From Parelaphostrongylus tenuis (taxonomy: Eukaryota > Nematoda > Chromadorea > Rhabditida > Metastrongylidae), in assembly GCA_019055375.1 (NCBI GenBank), contig JAHQIW010000415.1:269501-333500 (forward strand): a stretch of 64,000 nt of DNA, read 5' to 3'. Below the pieces are notes generated by a model, which saw only the letters and a program-made list of their open reading frames with translations, had not been told where the DNA came from and searched no databases. Each line of letters opens with the position of its first letter. Positions within the stretch are counted from its first letter, which is position 1. This document shows, in pieces, positions 13,400 through 26,889 of this stretch. The translations under genes and the position numbers were made by a program.

Positions 13400-14060
13400 T
13401 ATTCAGACAACAAACAACAACAACAACAACTATTCTTCAAAACACAGGCCATCATCATCCATGCACTTTTTGCCATCAGTCCGCCAGGTTTCGGATCTGA
13501 TCGAAGTACCACTCCTTCGCTTTGAATCAAAGAACTCTTGACATGATTCTTCAGCTTCATTGAGAGATTGAAATCGGTGACATTCCAAAAAGTGTTGCAT
13601 TGATCGGAAAAGGCCGTAATCAGATAGAGCAACGTCTGCATTATAGGCTGGATGCGGTAGAATCTCAATTCCAGCCAATTCCTCAAACTTTACTTTGGTC
13701 TTTTTGCCTGTGTGCGGTTTTGCGTTGTCTTGGTGAAACAAAGCGCGCTTTCGACGAACAAGTTCTGGGAACTTCTTGACCAACTTGTCGACTCGGACCA
13801 GCTGCTCGCAGTAAAGATCGGCGTTGATGGATTTGCCATTTGGAACAAGTTCAAAATGCAAAATCCGTTCAAAATTTCACCAAATGCAAATCATGACTTT
13901 TTTGCTAATTCGATTTTGACAAAATTTGCACTCGTAAAGCATCCACAAACGTTTTTGTTCTCTGGACAATTCCATTCTGGAGCAGATAAGACAAATTATA
14001 TATCAATAGATGCGCAAGAAGTAGACCTTTCAATTGGTATGAAAATTTCTTTCCAACTCA
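13400..14060 (-). mobile_element. Mariner transposase, C-terminal half, one frameshift
   Basis: The minus strand, 13861-13430, encodes NGKSINADLYCEQL, then FHQDNAKPHTGKKT (second catalytic Asp region) and HPAYNADVALSDYGLFRSMQ (third catalytic Asp in the LSDY motif), ending near GKKCMDDDG. Upstream, in another frame, VMICIWWNFERI (13.87-13.92 kb) continues the same protein, so a frameshift lies near 13862. The N-terminal DNA-binding half is missing. It is the best preserved mariner here, but inactive. A (CAA)n run sits at its 3' side (13411-13430). Confidence 0.85.
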
Positions 14061-14099
14061 ATATATATTGCTAGTTCAACAAACTCAAGTTCAAAAACT

Positions 14100-14670
14100 A
14101 AAAGAAACACTATCGCACTGTTGCCTAATCTACGACCATCATTGGATTGTATCCTCCAGCGTAAAATCACCAAAAGGTATCTATTTTCAAGAAATTACTA
14201 AAGGAAGATGCATCGCTACATCATAGATCCCAATTTTTTATTCCTGAATATTTTATACGCAAAAGATCTCCAGATAATAAATTTCCTCCCCCTCCTCCTC
14301 TAAAATATAGAATTGCAATAAAAGCTTCATAAGCTTCCGGCGTTGATCAATCCATGATTGATGCAAAAAGCATTCGTCTTCATAAGGCATTGTTTGAGGT
14401 GATTGAATGCATATCTGGTATTTGTAAGGACTCGCGGTGCTCTGCCGATATAGCTTTTGGTGCTACTATACTCCCAGACAAGTCTGTTACCAATTTACCG
14501 ACCCGGAGGAATGGAAGGCTAAGTGAGGCTTGAGGACAGGATGGAACCATCGACCATTGATTAATCAACCAAGTGGATATCGCAAACCACTTTTAACCAC
14601 TGCGCCGCATACGTTCGTTAGAAAGGCAATATTTGGCAGAAGTAAATAGCAAAATCTAAAGTTAGATATT
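14100..14670. other. No gene recognised
   Basis: No motif or repeat family identified; short unsupported frames only. Confidence 0.35.
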
Positions 14671-14689
14671 CCTCAAAGTATTGAGTGGC

Positions 14690-14830
14690 AAGCAAGACTC
14701 GACCCCGGACGGGAGTTGATCCCGCGTGCCACCGATGGCGGGGTGCGTGCTACCATTACACCACCGGGGCACCGTTTCGCTACCATTCATTCTTCAATAT
14801 TTCAAAAATTTGTTATAATGCTCAAATTCT
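14690..14830 (-). repeat. tRNA-derived SINE, family 1
   Basis: On the minus strand, a GAAGAATGAATGGT leader is followed by GCCCCGGTGGTGTAATGGTA (Pol III A-box) and a B-box-like GGGATCAACTCCC. Related copies lie at 29.7 and 32.8 kb. The corresponding position upstream of copy B appears to lack it, so it probably inserted after the duplication. Confidence 0.65.
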
Positions 14831-14832
14831 CA

Positions 14833-16520
14833 TCTGGTCCGAGATTCCCACCATTTCCACTGTTTTCATTTTTTCCTAATTGAATGTGATAAATATTCCA
14901 TTAGGCATCTATAGCTGTTTGATTTCTGGATGGTGATCATTCAAAAAACCGACTATCTGTAAACCTCGGTATGATAATTAAGGTATTTGAACTCTAGGGA
15001 CATCCGTCGTCGAGCCGACGCGAGATTGGCATTAGCTGTTTATCTTGTTGTTCTTATTGTTCTAGTTGTCGTTGTTGTCGAAACTCTGGCTATCGCACGA
15101 CAGCTCATACTCAGATACTCTCGAATACTCAGATGGCCCGACTTCACTAGTTGTGCGGACCCCACAACATATTCCAAATGCTATATTGCTGGTCATGAAA
15201 ATGATGTTCCTTGGTTTCCTGAAGCACATTGCAAGGGCACTTTCAGGTCTCCAGATGGCGTTTTCAAGGAATGGATTTCGGCGATGAAGCCTTGACCGAG
15301 ATTCCTCCTTGTTGATGCGGGATGATGTTAGGCCGAAATCAGAAGCAGAGTAGGAAAGAAAATCAACCGACCGCTAACGTATGATGTAAAAGCAGAAATC
15401 GCACGACAGCAGCAGCAACAATTACAAAAACAACTAGAATAACAGCAGCAACAAGTGCAACAAATCACCTCGTTTCAGCTAAACAAGTCCTTCAGATTTG
15501 TAAATCTTCTATATCGTACACAAATCTAATCTTTGGTCTAAGATCAAAGAAATCAACTCAAGCCTAATCAAATCTAACAAATCTAATCATGAATAAAAAA
15601 TAATCTAAACAATAAATAATAAGATATAATATAATAACACATAATATATGATATAGAAACTATATATAATATAATAATATATAATCTAATCAATAATTTA
15701 ATCTAATCTAATCAACAATCTAATCAAATCTTTGTAATCTTTTATATCGTACTTACACTTCTATATCATTTAAAAGAATTAAAAAGCTAACCATAACACT
15801 AGAATAAATTTTTGTCGTCAGTATATGTTGACAAAGAATAGCAGCTAAAAACTATGAAATCTGTTCGGACTGAAGAAATTCCTTACTTGCTACCCTTTAC
15901 AGCAGTGAACATTTGACTATATTTTTCGTGTATTGAGTAGACTTGGTTTATCATTATCATAACAATCGCTATTTGAAAGGTTGGCTTGCTAAAAAATTTG
16001 GTATTAGTAATCGATCTGAGCAAAACTTCAGGACAGTCTTTGTGAAATTGACACAAGGTTGGTTCAAACTGTTGCTGTCGTCAGCTGAAGGGCAGTTCTT
16101 AAGATCCACGTGTGCTTATTATTCCCCACAAAGGTCTTTGAAAAATTGCGCGTGTTGTTTCAGCTACTGCTTAGGGATTTCGTCTTTTTTATGAAGGCCG
16201 TACAATGTTGGTCAAGACGAACCTTCTTAGAATTTTGGAAGTAACCGAATTGAGGCGTTCGCTAAGGGCGTTCGTTGATAAGGTCGAGCGGTTGCAAGAG
16301 AGTAATGGGAAAAGTGACAAAACATCGCTTCGCTTAATATCTTGCTTCTTACTACACCGCTTCATCAAAAATCATCGCGTTACTCCGCTTCTCATATATG
16401 TCACTAGTATATTAATATTTATTACTACTTTTATCATTATTATTGTTATTCAAATTTTGCAAAACTTTCTCTCACTTTCTTATAGTATCCTGTCGATCCA
16501 TTCCATTACAAATAAATAAT
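14833..16520 (+). other. Upstream flank of copy A, homologous to the copy B flank
   Basis: Segments such as TTGAATGTGATAAATATTCC (14878-14900) and AAAAAGCTAACCATAACACT (15781-15800) recur at 45.78 kb and 46.35 kb. The flank also has CAG/CAA-rich low complexity at 15400-15470 and very AT-rich DNA at 15590-15720. Promoter elements cannot be picked out. Confidence 0.6.
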
Positions 16521-16531
16521 TTCTGCTTCAG
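16521..16531 (+). promoter_or_regulatory. Splice acceptor just 5' of the copy A start codon
   Basis: A TTCTGCTTCAG acceptor ends 18 bases before the ATG. Copy B has a TTTCAG acceptor at the same distance. In nematodes this arrangement suits spliced-leader trans-splicing or a non-coding 5' exon; which one cannot be told from DNA. Confidence 0.5.
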
Positions 16532-16549
16532 ATCAGTCATATTGATAAG

Positions 16550-16728
16550 ATGACTGTATCGTACAATTTGGACATTTCGTCGGTGACTACACTTTCGTTT
16601 ATTCGTCTTCTATTTCGGTGGCGTGGCTCTATATGGAAATCGGTAATTGTTGAGCTAACAATATGGATATTTTCATTCTTTATCATCTCCTACTTGTATC
16701 GATATGGACTGGATGAAGATGGAAAAAG
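16550..16728 (+). CDS. Bestrophin copy A, exon 1 (N-terminus)
   Basis: ATG to donor AG|GTAAAT gives 59 codons plus two bases. The peptide has the bestrophin N-terminal pattern: SSVTTLSF, then [10 protein letters not shown], then a hydrophobic helix ending ISYLYR. The start is chosen because copy B has the same start, and both have a TTCAG-type acceptor exactly 18 bases upstream of the ATG. Confidence 0.9.
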
Positions 16729-19700
16729 GTAAATAGAAAGAACTCTCGAAGGGGGTGATAAAAGTGTATAGAAAGAAATATTTCAGATAATCCAAATATC
16801 TTTAAATGGACAAAAAAAATTCTTCTATTCTTTTTTACTTTGATGATATATGAGTTGATGTGTAGTCCTTAGTGTAATTTCTTTGTTCCTATATGCCAAA
16901 AATGTTACGAAGTTGAAAAATTATCACCGAAAAGACCCTTTTCAAACTCTGGAATAGATATTTCGCAATGCTAAGGCTTACAAACTATTCATTCTTACCA
17001 AACTCGGCTTTTCCAAATGTCCATCACTGTCGAATATTCAACCGTTTAGAACATTCGAGAGGTTGGCGGCATATTGTGACACAAAACTCGATTATATCCC
17101 TCTTACCTTCATGCTTGGCTTCTTCGTAACTATCATCGTCGATCGCTGGCGTCAGATATTTACCAATATGGGTTGGATAGAAGAGTGATTTCTTTCTCCT
17201 TTGATTTTCCTACAGCATTTTTTTATTGCTCAAGATTTTAATACCATTAATTAAATGTTAAGGCTTAAACTATCCTGTCAGGATGTTTAAGACAGTCAAA
17301 TCCGAATTAATTCGTACGGTATTAATCCTCTACACTTATTCCATTTGTTCATTACTGGCTTTTAAATGGATGGGAAACTAGTTGCAGCTTGTATTCTATA
17401 CTGAAAGTGATAAAGAATGAAATACACTTGATCAAGTAAAAATTTTAATCAGTAATGAATATACGTTCAGCTACCTGTCTGTTATCAGAATGGGTTTTTT
17501 GAAGAGAATTTTAATGGACAAAGACTTTTCATTAGATATTTAAAGATCATCCAAAAACTTAGAACACGGAGATTCAAAAATATTCTTGATTTTGCAAAGA
17601 CCTTTCTATAACGTTGAAGCAGTATTATCGAAAATGCGTTCCACCCACAACGCGCGTTGTCAGGAACATTTTTCGCTAAAGAGAGCTTAAGATCTTCTTA
17701 GAAACAAGGAAACATTCAAAATTTGTGAGATTTGCGCTATCGAAGGATTATTTATTGTCTACGAAAAGCTCAACTCAGAAAAGTGCGCGCGATAGGTTAC
17801 GATAACGAGCGCGTGTGGAACACAGTTTTATATGGCGCTGTATTAAAGCTTTTCCAATAGCATGCCCTTTCGAAATCCCTACAATCAACAGTATCGAATT
17901 ATTACTAATAGTTTAGGAAAAGAGCTCCGTCGCGCGAATACGGGCGATGGCGCACGACGCGTGTTAAAAAAAATCTGTCTTTAGTCCGATAACATATCAT
18001 GAGCCTATCACAAGGTCTGTTATGGCACTTATAAAGTGCTCTAGAGACGTGTTTCGTCAGTGCTGCCTCATCAGTAGCGCGGCGCCTTTCAGTTTAGCTA
18101 CTTTCTTGCGGGGGGGGACATACTCCCTGCAAACAAAGGAATTGACGCCGAAATCATTACAAAATCATTGCAAGCCAGGTGATGAAATCTCCTGACATTG
18201 TGGTGACCAACAGTCGACCGCTTATTGCTGGTAAAACAGATCATGCGTCTACACTCGACTATTTTTATAGACAATGCTCAAATCACCATATATGTGATAA
18301 CATATTTTTAGCCTATCATGAAGTTTGATATGGCGACTGTTGGACACTGCAATGCCAAAACATTTTATCACTTTACATGCGGTGATTTTGTAAATAGTGT
18401 GGCGTTGCTTCCCTTGTTTAGAAGGTATTTCCGCCTGCGAGGGATTTACTAAATAGAGAGGCACCGCGTTATTGATGAAGCTGCAATGCCGAAACACATG
18501 TCTAGCACTGTGTAAGTGCCATAACAGACCTCACGATCGGCTCATGATATGTTATAAGGTTATATATTGTTTTTGACGAGATCTATAAAAACAGCCTAAT
18601 GTACAGCTATTCTGATATGTTGAAAAGATGGCAATCACACTTTTGAATTCTCCGTGATTCGAGCATTCGAGTGATTACTAGTAGTCTGGCGGGAAGATTT
18701 CTTCCAGCAAAAAGGGTCTTTTAAAGAGTTATCGCTGGTATCACATGAGTTTTCATTTTTAATTGTCGATTTTCTGGTAGGGTTTATAAATGTGACATTC
18801 TGGCTGTATTCAGTGTCGCATTAACAATCGCTACACTGTTACGAGGTGATAGCAAAGAAATAATTCTTACTCGCCGCGCAATAATTCGCTATATGGTACT
18901 TTCACAGGTAAATAATGGCTTTCGCCTCAAATCTCTTCATTTCTTGTGATGTTCACGATTTCGAGACGATGAATTTTATCTAGGTTCTAGTTTTTCGGGA
19001 CATATCAATGCGTGTGAGACGACGATTTCCTAATATGGAATCTATCGTGACAGCCGGTAACGTATTATTCCTGTCCATTTCCTATCGATGAACTACACAA
19101 ATTGTCACTGTTTATTATGAAGATATCTTATCTTTCTCCTTCCTATAGATTGAGCTTTAGGACTACCAAAATACCTTTATTGGGCGAGAAGTTCTGGGAA
19201 CTATTAAAAGTTTTGTTTTTATGCGCAAATTAACAAAAAAAAAAACAGTAGCTGTTTTTCAAAGTTTAATATACCCTTGTCCACGATTTCTGCCATCGTT
19301 CTGCAAGATTCCGGACTAGCTTGAAGGATCAATCTGGCTTCTTTAAATCAGAAGACTCTCGACATGCTTCATCAACCTCATTTAATGACTAAAATCGACG
19401 GTTATTTAGAAAGTGTTTCATTGATTGATAGCGGCCATAATCGGATGGTTCAACATCTTATGGAAAAGACTTTCATAAGTGAAAAGCTGAAAATACGAAA
19501 GAAGTTAGAGGAAGCAAAAAGTTTCTATTATATGTTCAATAGTTAATTTGTGAGTAGATTTATGTGCTCTCTATTTGAAGTAAAGAAAACAGTTTACTTC
19601 AAAGTGTAAAAACAATTATTGTTGTTAGTTGTATATGCTTTCAGTAGAAACAAAAAGTGTGATGCTATCACTTGAAGGCTTCCTGCACGAGAACGAAAGA

Positions 19701-22700
19701 GTTGAACTGGATAAGATCGACATCGTCTACAACAAGTACTGGGCACCCATTAATTGGGCACTGACATTGGTTTTTCGTGCTCATAAGGATGGGCACATTG
19801 CTGCTCCACCGTCACTGAATTCATGCATGAGCGTAGGAAGTTTTATTACAGTTAAACTGAAAATTATTCTTATAAATGAAAAATAATGGAGCTTACTTGT
19901 GGAGAAAACGCTGTTAAAATGATCTGCCAAGAAGTCCATAATGACTTCTGTATAGCTTATAGTGAGAAGTCTCGTATTCCAACCCCATTTGTTTTAGATT
20001 CCGATTATATCAGAGAAAAATTGGAGAAGGATGTCTTAGGCTAGTAAAAAGAAGTCGATGGTTCTCTTTGACAGTTGCAACAGTTCTCTTGAAACAATCA
20101 TTGACGAAAATCAAATTGAAGATGCCACCATTATATACACAATCTTACGGCCTAGTGGTTAACTGACTTCAGAATCTTCATAAGCCGTTTCAGATTAGCT
20201 GGTCTGCTCATTTCATAACCTGGATAACTCAAAAGTCCTCCAATCGCTAAACCTCGGCATGATTGAAGAAATGCAAAATTTCTCACAAACTTTCTCACGA
20301 ACTGTCCTTTTTTTATTTAAAACTTGCACAGGGTTGGTAATTTCTTCTTTTCCTCAAAACTCGATGGCTAACGTTTCGGCGGCAACCCCTTCGTCAGAGC
20401 CTACACGTATAGGTCATACCATATCTGAGTACTCGATTAATATTTCGTAAGCATCAGAAGTCTAATAGAAAAGAAATCAACATTCTAGTCATTCTGAAAA
20501 ACCTCACCTTTCTTAGTTTTGAAGGCTGTTTAGGGTCTAGTGTAACACGATTTACAAAATAAACCACACTTAGACTAGAGGATGAATTTGAGATAATTTC
20601 TGGTCTTTTGCAGTTTATCCAAAAAGCTTCAAGGGTTTTTCGCGCTGATGTTTTTGATTCTTGCCGCAGGATTTCCACTACCAACTGCCACTACATTACA
20701 ATCAAAGTCCGTATTGCCATGCTTTTTCCACTCTGTGTGCCCCTAAAGGCTTACTTGTTTTGCTGATCTTTCGCATCTAAGTGTTCTTTGATGCGGATCC
20801 AAAATGGTTTTCCCGTCTCACCAATACATTCTTCATCGCATGTTGTGGACGAGATCAGGTATACTGTACCCGAACTCATGCATTCTCCCTCTCTACCATT
20901 AGTACATACTATACAGTTGTCAGTCATACACAAACGGTCGTACAAGCGGTTGCGAATCAATTGGCGACGTAAGTTAGTAGGGATTTCTATGATTTTTGCG
21001 GAGTTTTCCGGACCACTGTTTCTCAAACACCTTTTTAGAACTGCGCTTATTTCATTCGTTATAGAAGGTAGTTTCAAAAGTATCTTCCCGTCTAAGTTTG
21101 AAACAACATCGTTCTCGATATTAATGTTATGGGGTATAACATAACTCTCCTTATCAACCTACTTTCAGTGGCCACTCTTTCGTAGTCGTTTGAAATGACT
21201 AGTTTTCGCACCAAACGTAGTGACTCTTCACTCCCCCCATTCCCACTTACAAACACTTGAAGTTGTGTGATACATATTTCGGATAAGTACTTTTTTAATA
21301 TGCGAGGGATGAGATGAAAGGTATTGCACCAAGATGTTTTTGTTACTAGGCCTGCGATACTATTTTGTATTGTAACCACTTTCATTGAGTTGAACTTGAA
21401 CATTCAAGAAGGGAAGCCAGCTCTCTGAATGTTGTTAATTTCGCGTCAATTTAATGAGCTCTGACTGTCCGTTCATAAGTTCAAAGCATTCAGCCATCTT
21501 CTCTTGTGTAGAGCAGATGACAAAACAGTTGTCTATATATCGACAGTAGGGTATCAGACGTCGATGGAGATCTGGTGCTTCTACTTTTGACACGAAGGCG
21601 ATAGCTAAGCTGAGTGCTAGACTTGGCCCAATTGTCAACCCTCTAATTGTGCAAAATATTTTCCCGACCACCTGAAAATCGAACAGCTTAAGCATGGCTC
21701 AAAGTGTGTGATGAGCTGTTAGACAGACAAGCCAAACATATGTATTCTTTCTATGTTTCCTATTAGTAATTCATGAGTGGCTTGTATTGCGTCGTAATTT
21801 GAGACGTTTGTTTAGAGCGCTGTATCATCGAACGACTTCATTACATACGTACGATTTGACGCACATTTTTTAGGTTTTCTAGGAATATATAGGTGTTTGG
21901 GAGATGGGTTAGTATGAACTTCAATAATTGCGACAATATGAGGCCAAGCAATCATTTTATACTATCCGTTGGCCTACCTACACATTAACCGATAATCGGA
22001 TTTGGTATGATTTATACGTCTAGGTTTTGACGAAGGCGTTGCCGCCGAAACGTTAGTTATCCAGTTTAGAGAAAAAGAAGAAATTACCAACCTTTGCAAG
22101 TTTTATAACCTAGAGTCTTTTCAAAGGAGCTTAAGACGAGAAAATTTTGCTCGTGTTCAAAGATATTTGACAGTGCAGTGACGCCGAGTAGTTAGATGTC
22201 GTGGAGGGATAGCACGGTGGACATTGATGAGCGTTATCAGATAGCATTCTTAGACCCCTTCTCCGAATGCTCGGTCTTAAGACCACAAAGGCTTTGCTCG
22301 GCTATCCTCAAAATCGCAAGAAGAATCGTCTTGTCCAACATTCTAACATTCATAAGATGACAAAATCCTTAAGTGGCAGATAGGACACGAAATGTTTGAA
22401 AACATTTGTGAGGGCCAATGGTAGAAGCGAACCGAATGCTTGAAGTGCTGAGACACAAACACTATATTTGACGAAGTCAAATGTAAAAAAATGTTGTCGT
22501 GAGTGTATTCATCAGTTTTATCACAGAAGAAAACTTTACTTCTAATGTAAACTCTTGAAACTACAGAAAGAATTCTTTTATCGGTATTTAAACCCATTTA
22601 AAATGCGTAGAGCCATTGTAATGAGCACCGTAGCGGACTCGACTTGGGAAATTTAAAATCAAAGTCACATTACAATTAGCTGAATGTTGCAAACAATTCT

Positions 22701-23466
22701 ACTCATTCCACGCGAAGGAGCGAACATGTTGCTATAATTGAGATCTATCCGTAAGATAATGTTCTCATTGGAAATCTTTATGAATTCAGGAAATTAAAAC
22801 GTTTCGAGCAAATCTAGCTCAATTGTGTAACTACGACTGGGTGCCAATTCCTATCGCCTATCCGCAAGTATGATAGTTTTTTGTTAGTTTTTTAAATATT
22901 GCGACTTCAAAATTCCTTCTTATAAGCATTCAATCTTACATGGGTGTGTTGTAATTATGTGTCAGTATTTAGAATTTGTGAAATAATTGTTTTTTAAATA
23001 ATAAAGTTTCCGCTTCCATATACTATTCAATGACTAAGAATTTAGGTTGTTTTTCTGGCTGTTCGCGTATACTTCTTGATATGTCTTGTTTCACGTCAAT
23101 ATATACTTAGTGATGGGGCCAATAACAAAAGTGTGGTGAGGCTTATTATATTTCAAGCCAAAATAATTTATTCGAAGCATTTTGTGCAAATATATATCAA
23201 TGTGAAGAAAACCCAAATTGGTATAGTCTTATATAATATTTCGTGGTACTTCAGAATAATAAAAAAAAGCTAGATCTTGCCCTCAAAGCGGAAAAAATTT
23301 CTCATTAAATAATGAGAAATGCGCTCTTCCTAATAACACTACGCGCAACGATTTCATTCACCCCTTCAAAAAGGCGCAAATTTCGTTCTTCATTTGAAGA
23401 TTTCTGCTTTGTTCCGCAAAAATCTTCAGGTTTTTCGTGCTGGAATTGTAGAACAATCTCTGTTTT

Positions 23467-23504
<38 letters not shown>

Positions 23505-26500
23505 TTTCTATGTTCCACACTGTCAGATAAACGCGCTATGATGTTCAAACGACGAGCTAGCTGTTTCAAGCGCAAATCGTAATACCTTTTTCTTTCTAAC
23601 AGCGCACTCATAAGATTTTTCAGGAGACGAAAAATTGTTTTAGAATAACTGATGTTGAAGCTATCGAATGACTGCCAAAATCTTCAAGAAAATCTTTTGA
23701 AACATCAAGTAAAGAAAATAGAATGCGAACCACATTATTATTCTTACTGCTACCGTGCATCGAAAAAGCCTCCTCAAAAGCAAAGTAAATGCTGAAACCG
23801 CTGTTTCTCAAACTATCGAATGACTACCGAAACATAAGTGGATAACTGCTATCCGGTGGAAAAGTTAAGGAATTAGTCCTGCACTCCATGCACGCACTCA
23901 GTGTCCAAATGGATAAAAATGTCCGGCAGTAAGTGACAAGTATTACAGAACCAATATTTGCGCAGTTTAGTCAAATCATTTCAACCTATAAGTTATCAAA
24001 GCGAAATTGGTGCTAGACTTCTTTGAAAATGAAAATGCTCATTTCATCTATCATTATGGCTCTGCGAGTCAATGTATAAAAAAAGTGTATTTATTCACTA
24101 CACAACGCATAATGGAGTCTAGTGCATGAAGCTTGGCGAGCCTTATACTTACTCAGATACATACATGACTAGTCTTCGAGAATTTTATGACTATAAAAAT
24201 CCCTTCTGATAGCTAACCAGCTTTTTGGACAAGGTGCCATCGATGGTTCACGAAAAAGTAAACAGGCATTCCCAATTTTTTGAAAACAAAACAACTGTAA
24301 AGTAAGAAAAATAGAATTGTAGAATAATAATAACAATATAATAGAAAAATAGAATAGAAAATAGAAACAACAAAAGGAAAGATATACATATACATGTATA
24401 TATATATATATATATATGTATATATACGCACATTTATCAACAGAACTATTGTCTAAGTGAATGCTCCAAGTCTTTTCGGGGTTGGTACGGCATGTCAGTA
24501 GGCCGAACTACGATTTGGCATTCTCGCCGTCTCATCAGAGACACATGCCCTACGTTTCACCCCTACTGATGGTGGAGGTGGTCGCAGATGTGCCAATCTT
24601 GACAGAGTGATAAATCACTCTATGTTTCGGTCTAGACTGATATTCAGCCGATGGCTTGTGCGGCACCATTTAATGTTGGAGTCGGGAGGCACCCACTGTG
24701 TGAATTACTGAATCAGAAATTTTGAAAGTAATAGCAGTTTGGAGGCTCGCCCAGCTAACCATCTTCCGATCATCACTACATCAGATATATATATATAATG
24801 TATATATATATATATATATTCAAATAGTTGGTTCTTGGGAAGATACCGTTGTCGACAATATCGACGAAGAACACAACTGGCTTGTTGAATATCTTCACGT
24901 TAGCGCATTGAAAGCCGAGAGTTCTAAAGTCACGAAGAAAAGCATGTCTCCGCAGACACTCGAGCTGTTACGTCAACGTGGAATCGCACGAGCTTTAGAC
25001 AACCGAAACCTTGCGTCCGAGCTTGCGAAACGCTGCAGGGAAGCGATAAAAGAAGACCTCAAAGAGAGAAGAGCAGCAGTTATGCAGACGCTGCAGAAGA
25101 TTGGAGGAGCACTCACAAGCCCAACGAGACTTCGCCAATTATAAGACTCAGATGATCTGCACTCTGATGGCCTGATGAGGCATTTACAGCTTCCTGAAGG
25201 CTAGCACCAGTACTAATTGGATCTCTCCGCTTACCATGTCCTCTTACCGTCATATAAATTGAAAGAGGACGAATCTGTCGTTCACGGGTCCCGAAATCCG
25301 ACATGCTATATCGTCGGTGAAGAACAGAACAACACCTGATCCAGACAGGATTAGACCAGAGCATCTGAAGAATTTACCGCCAGTGTTCATCAACACCCTG
25401 GCTTGGCTGTTCACTCGCTACCTGTCAGAATACGATGTTCCCATTCAGTGGAAAACCAACAAGACCGTGTTGCTGATCAAAAAAGAAGGCCTTCGCGACA
25501 CAGCCATTCATCGCCCAGTCTGCTTGCTGTGCGTTGTCTATAAACTCTTCACTCGAGTCATTTTAAACAAGATTGACAGAACATTAGACGAAGGGCAGCC
25601 ATGCGAACAAGCAGGGTTCCGAATAGGATTTATTACACCACGTCCACGCGATTGCAAGACTCATTGAAGCTTCAAGAGAATGCAAACTATCGCCCTGTCT
25701 CACCTTCATTGATCTGAAGAAGCCTTCCATTCAGTAGAAACAGAAGTGCTTTTAGAGGCTCTGGCCAACAAGGACGTCCTTACTCGGTGCATCACGATCT
25801 TTCGTGAGCTATATAAAGATTTCACGACGAAAATATCTCTATTCTATAGCAATATCACCGCCGACGGAAGAAGAGGGGTTCGACAAGGCGATACAATTTC
25901 GAATTACTGTCACTCTACAAAAGGAACATTAGATCGGGACGATATGGGAGTGAAAATTGGTAGTCGGCAATTGAACCATCTTCGCTTCGCTGGTGATGTC
26001 GTTTTCATAACACCAAGCTATAGCCAAGCGGAACGAATGTTGACCGATTTCGATAACTATTGTGGAATGACTGGACTTCAACTAAATATAGCGAAAACAA
26101 TGTTCATGAGGAGCGGATGGGTTTTGATTGCCTCTTCCACGTTCAACGAAATGAAAATCTCCAAATGCTCCAGTTACGTCTATCTAGGCCGTAAAATCAA
26201 CATGATGAACGACCTAGCTCCAGAGTTGTAAAGGAGGAAACGAGCGGATTGGAGAACGCTTAAGAGCATCGAAGATGTAGTGATGAAGGCAAAAAACATA
26301 CTCCGTGCCCACCTTTTCGACTCGACGAATATCCCTGCCCTAACGTATGCAAGCAGAAACCTGGTCGCTACGTAAGCAAGATGAAAGATTATTTGGTGTT
26401 ATTGAACGCGCAGACGAAAGTCGATATTAGGAGTATCCCGTATCTCGCAAATGAGAAAAGGTTCCGAGTTTTGACCTACGTCAAATGTGGAAGATCAAAG

Positions 26501-26831
26501 ACGCCTTTCTAAAATCCAGGATATCGGATATAAGGTAGGCGGGACACGTGATGCGCTTCCACGACAACCGATACAAAAGCCATTACCGACAGAATTACTC
26601 GAGATATCAAGCGCTCTACAGGAAGGCCACCAACTCGATGGTCGAGTTTCCTCACAAAAGTCATAGAAGAAAGATGTGATGCTCAGCGAATCCCTACAGC
26701 GAGGAGGACCCAGAAGGCTACTCTTGCGCGCGATAAGGAAAAATGAAAGTGTTGCTGGAACCCGCTCATGTCACTCGGCGATCAACGAGACGACGGCAGG
26801 TGATATTTAAATGCATGTGTACGTATATATT

Positions 26832-26889
<58 letters not shown>

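Noticed and set aside
13384..13686. Other minus-strand frames over the mariner
   Set aside because: They are shadow frames of the transposase at 13430-13861.
14987..15295. A 102-codon membrane-like frame
   Set aside because: The hydrophobic run comes from GTT/GTC low complexity, and the homologous copy B flank does not keep the frame.
17341..17440. An extra bestrophin exon between exons 2 and 3 (also 50832-51059 in copy B)
   Set aside because: It is conserved between copies, but copy A has stops and a large length difference, and exon 2 joins exon 3 in phase without it; it is homologous intron sequence.
23305..23582. Open frames with Ile-Tyr runs at (AT)n tracts (also 24.2, 26.8, 59.4 and 61.2 kb)
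   Set aside because: They are artefacts of TA microsatellites and read open on both strands.
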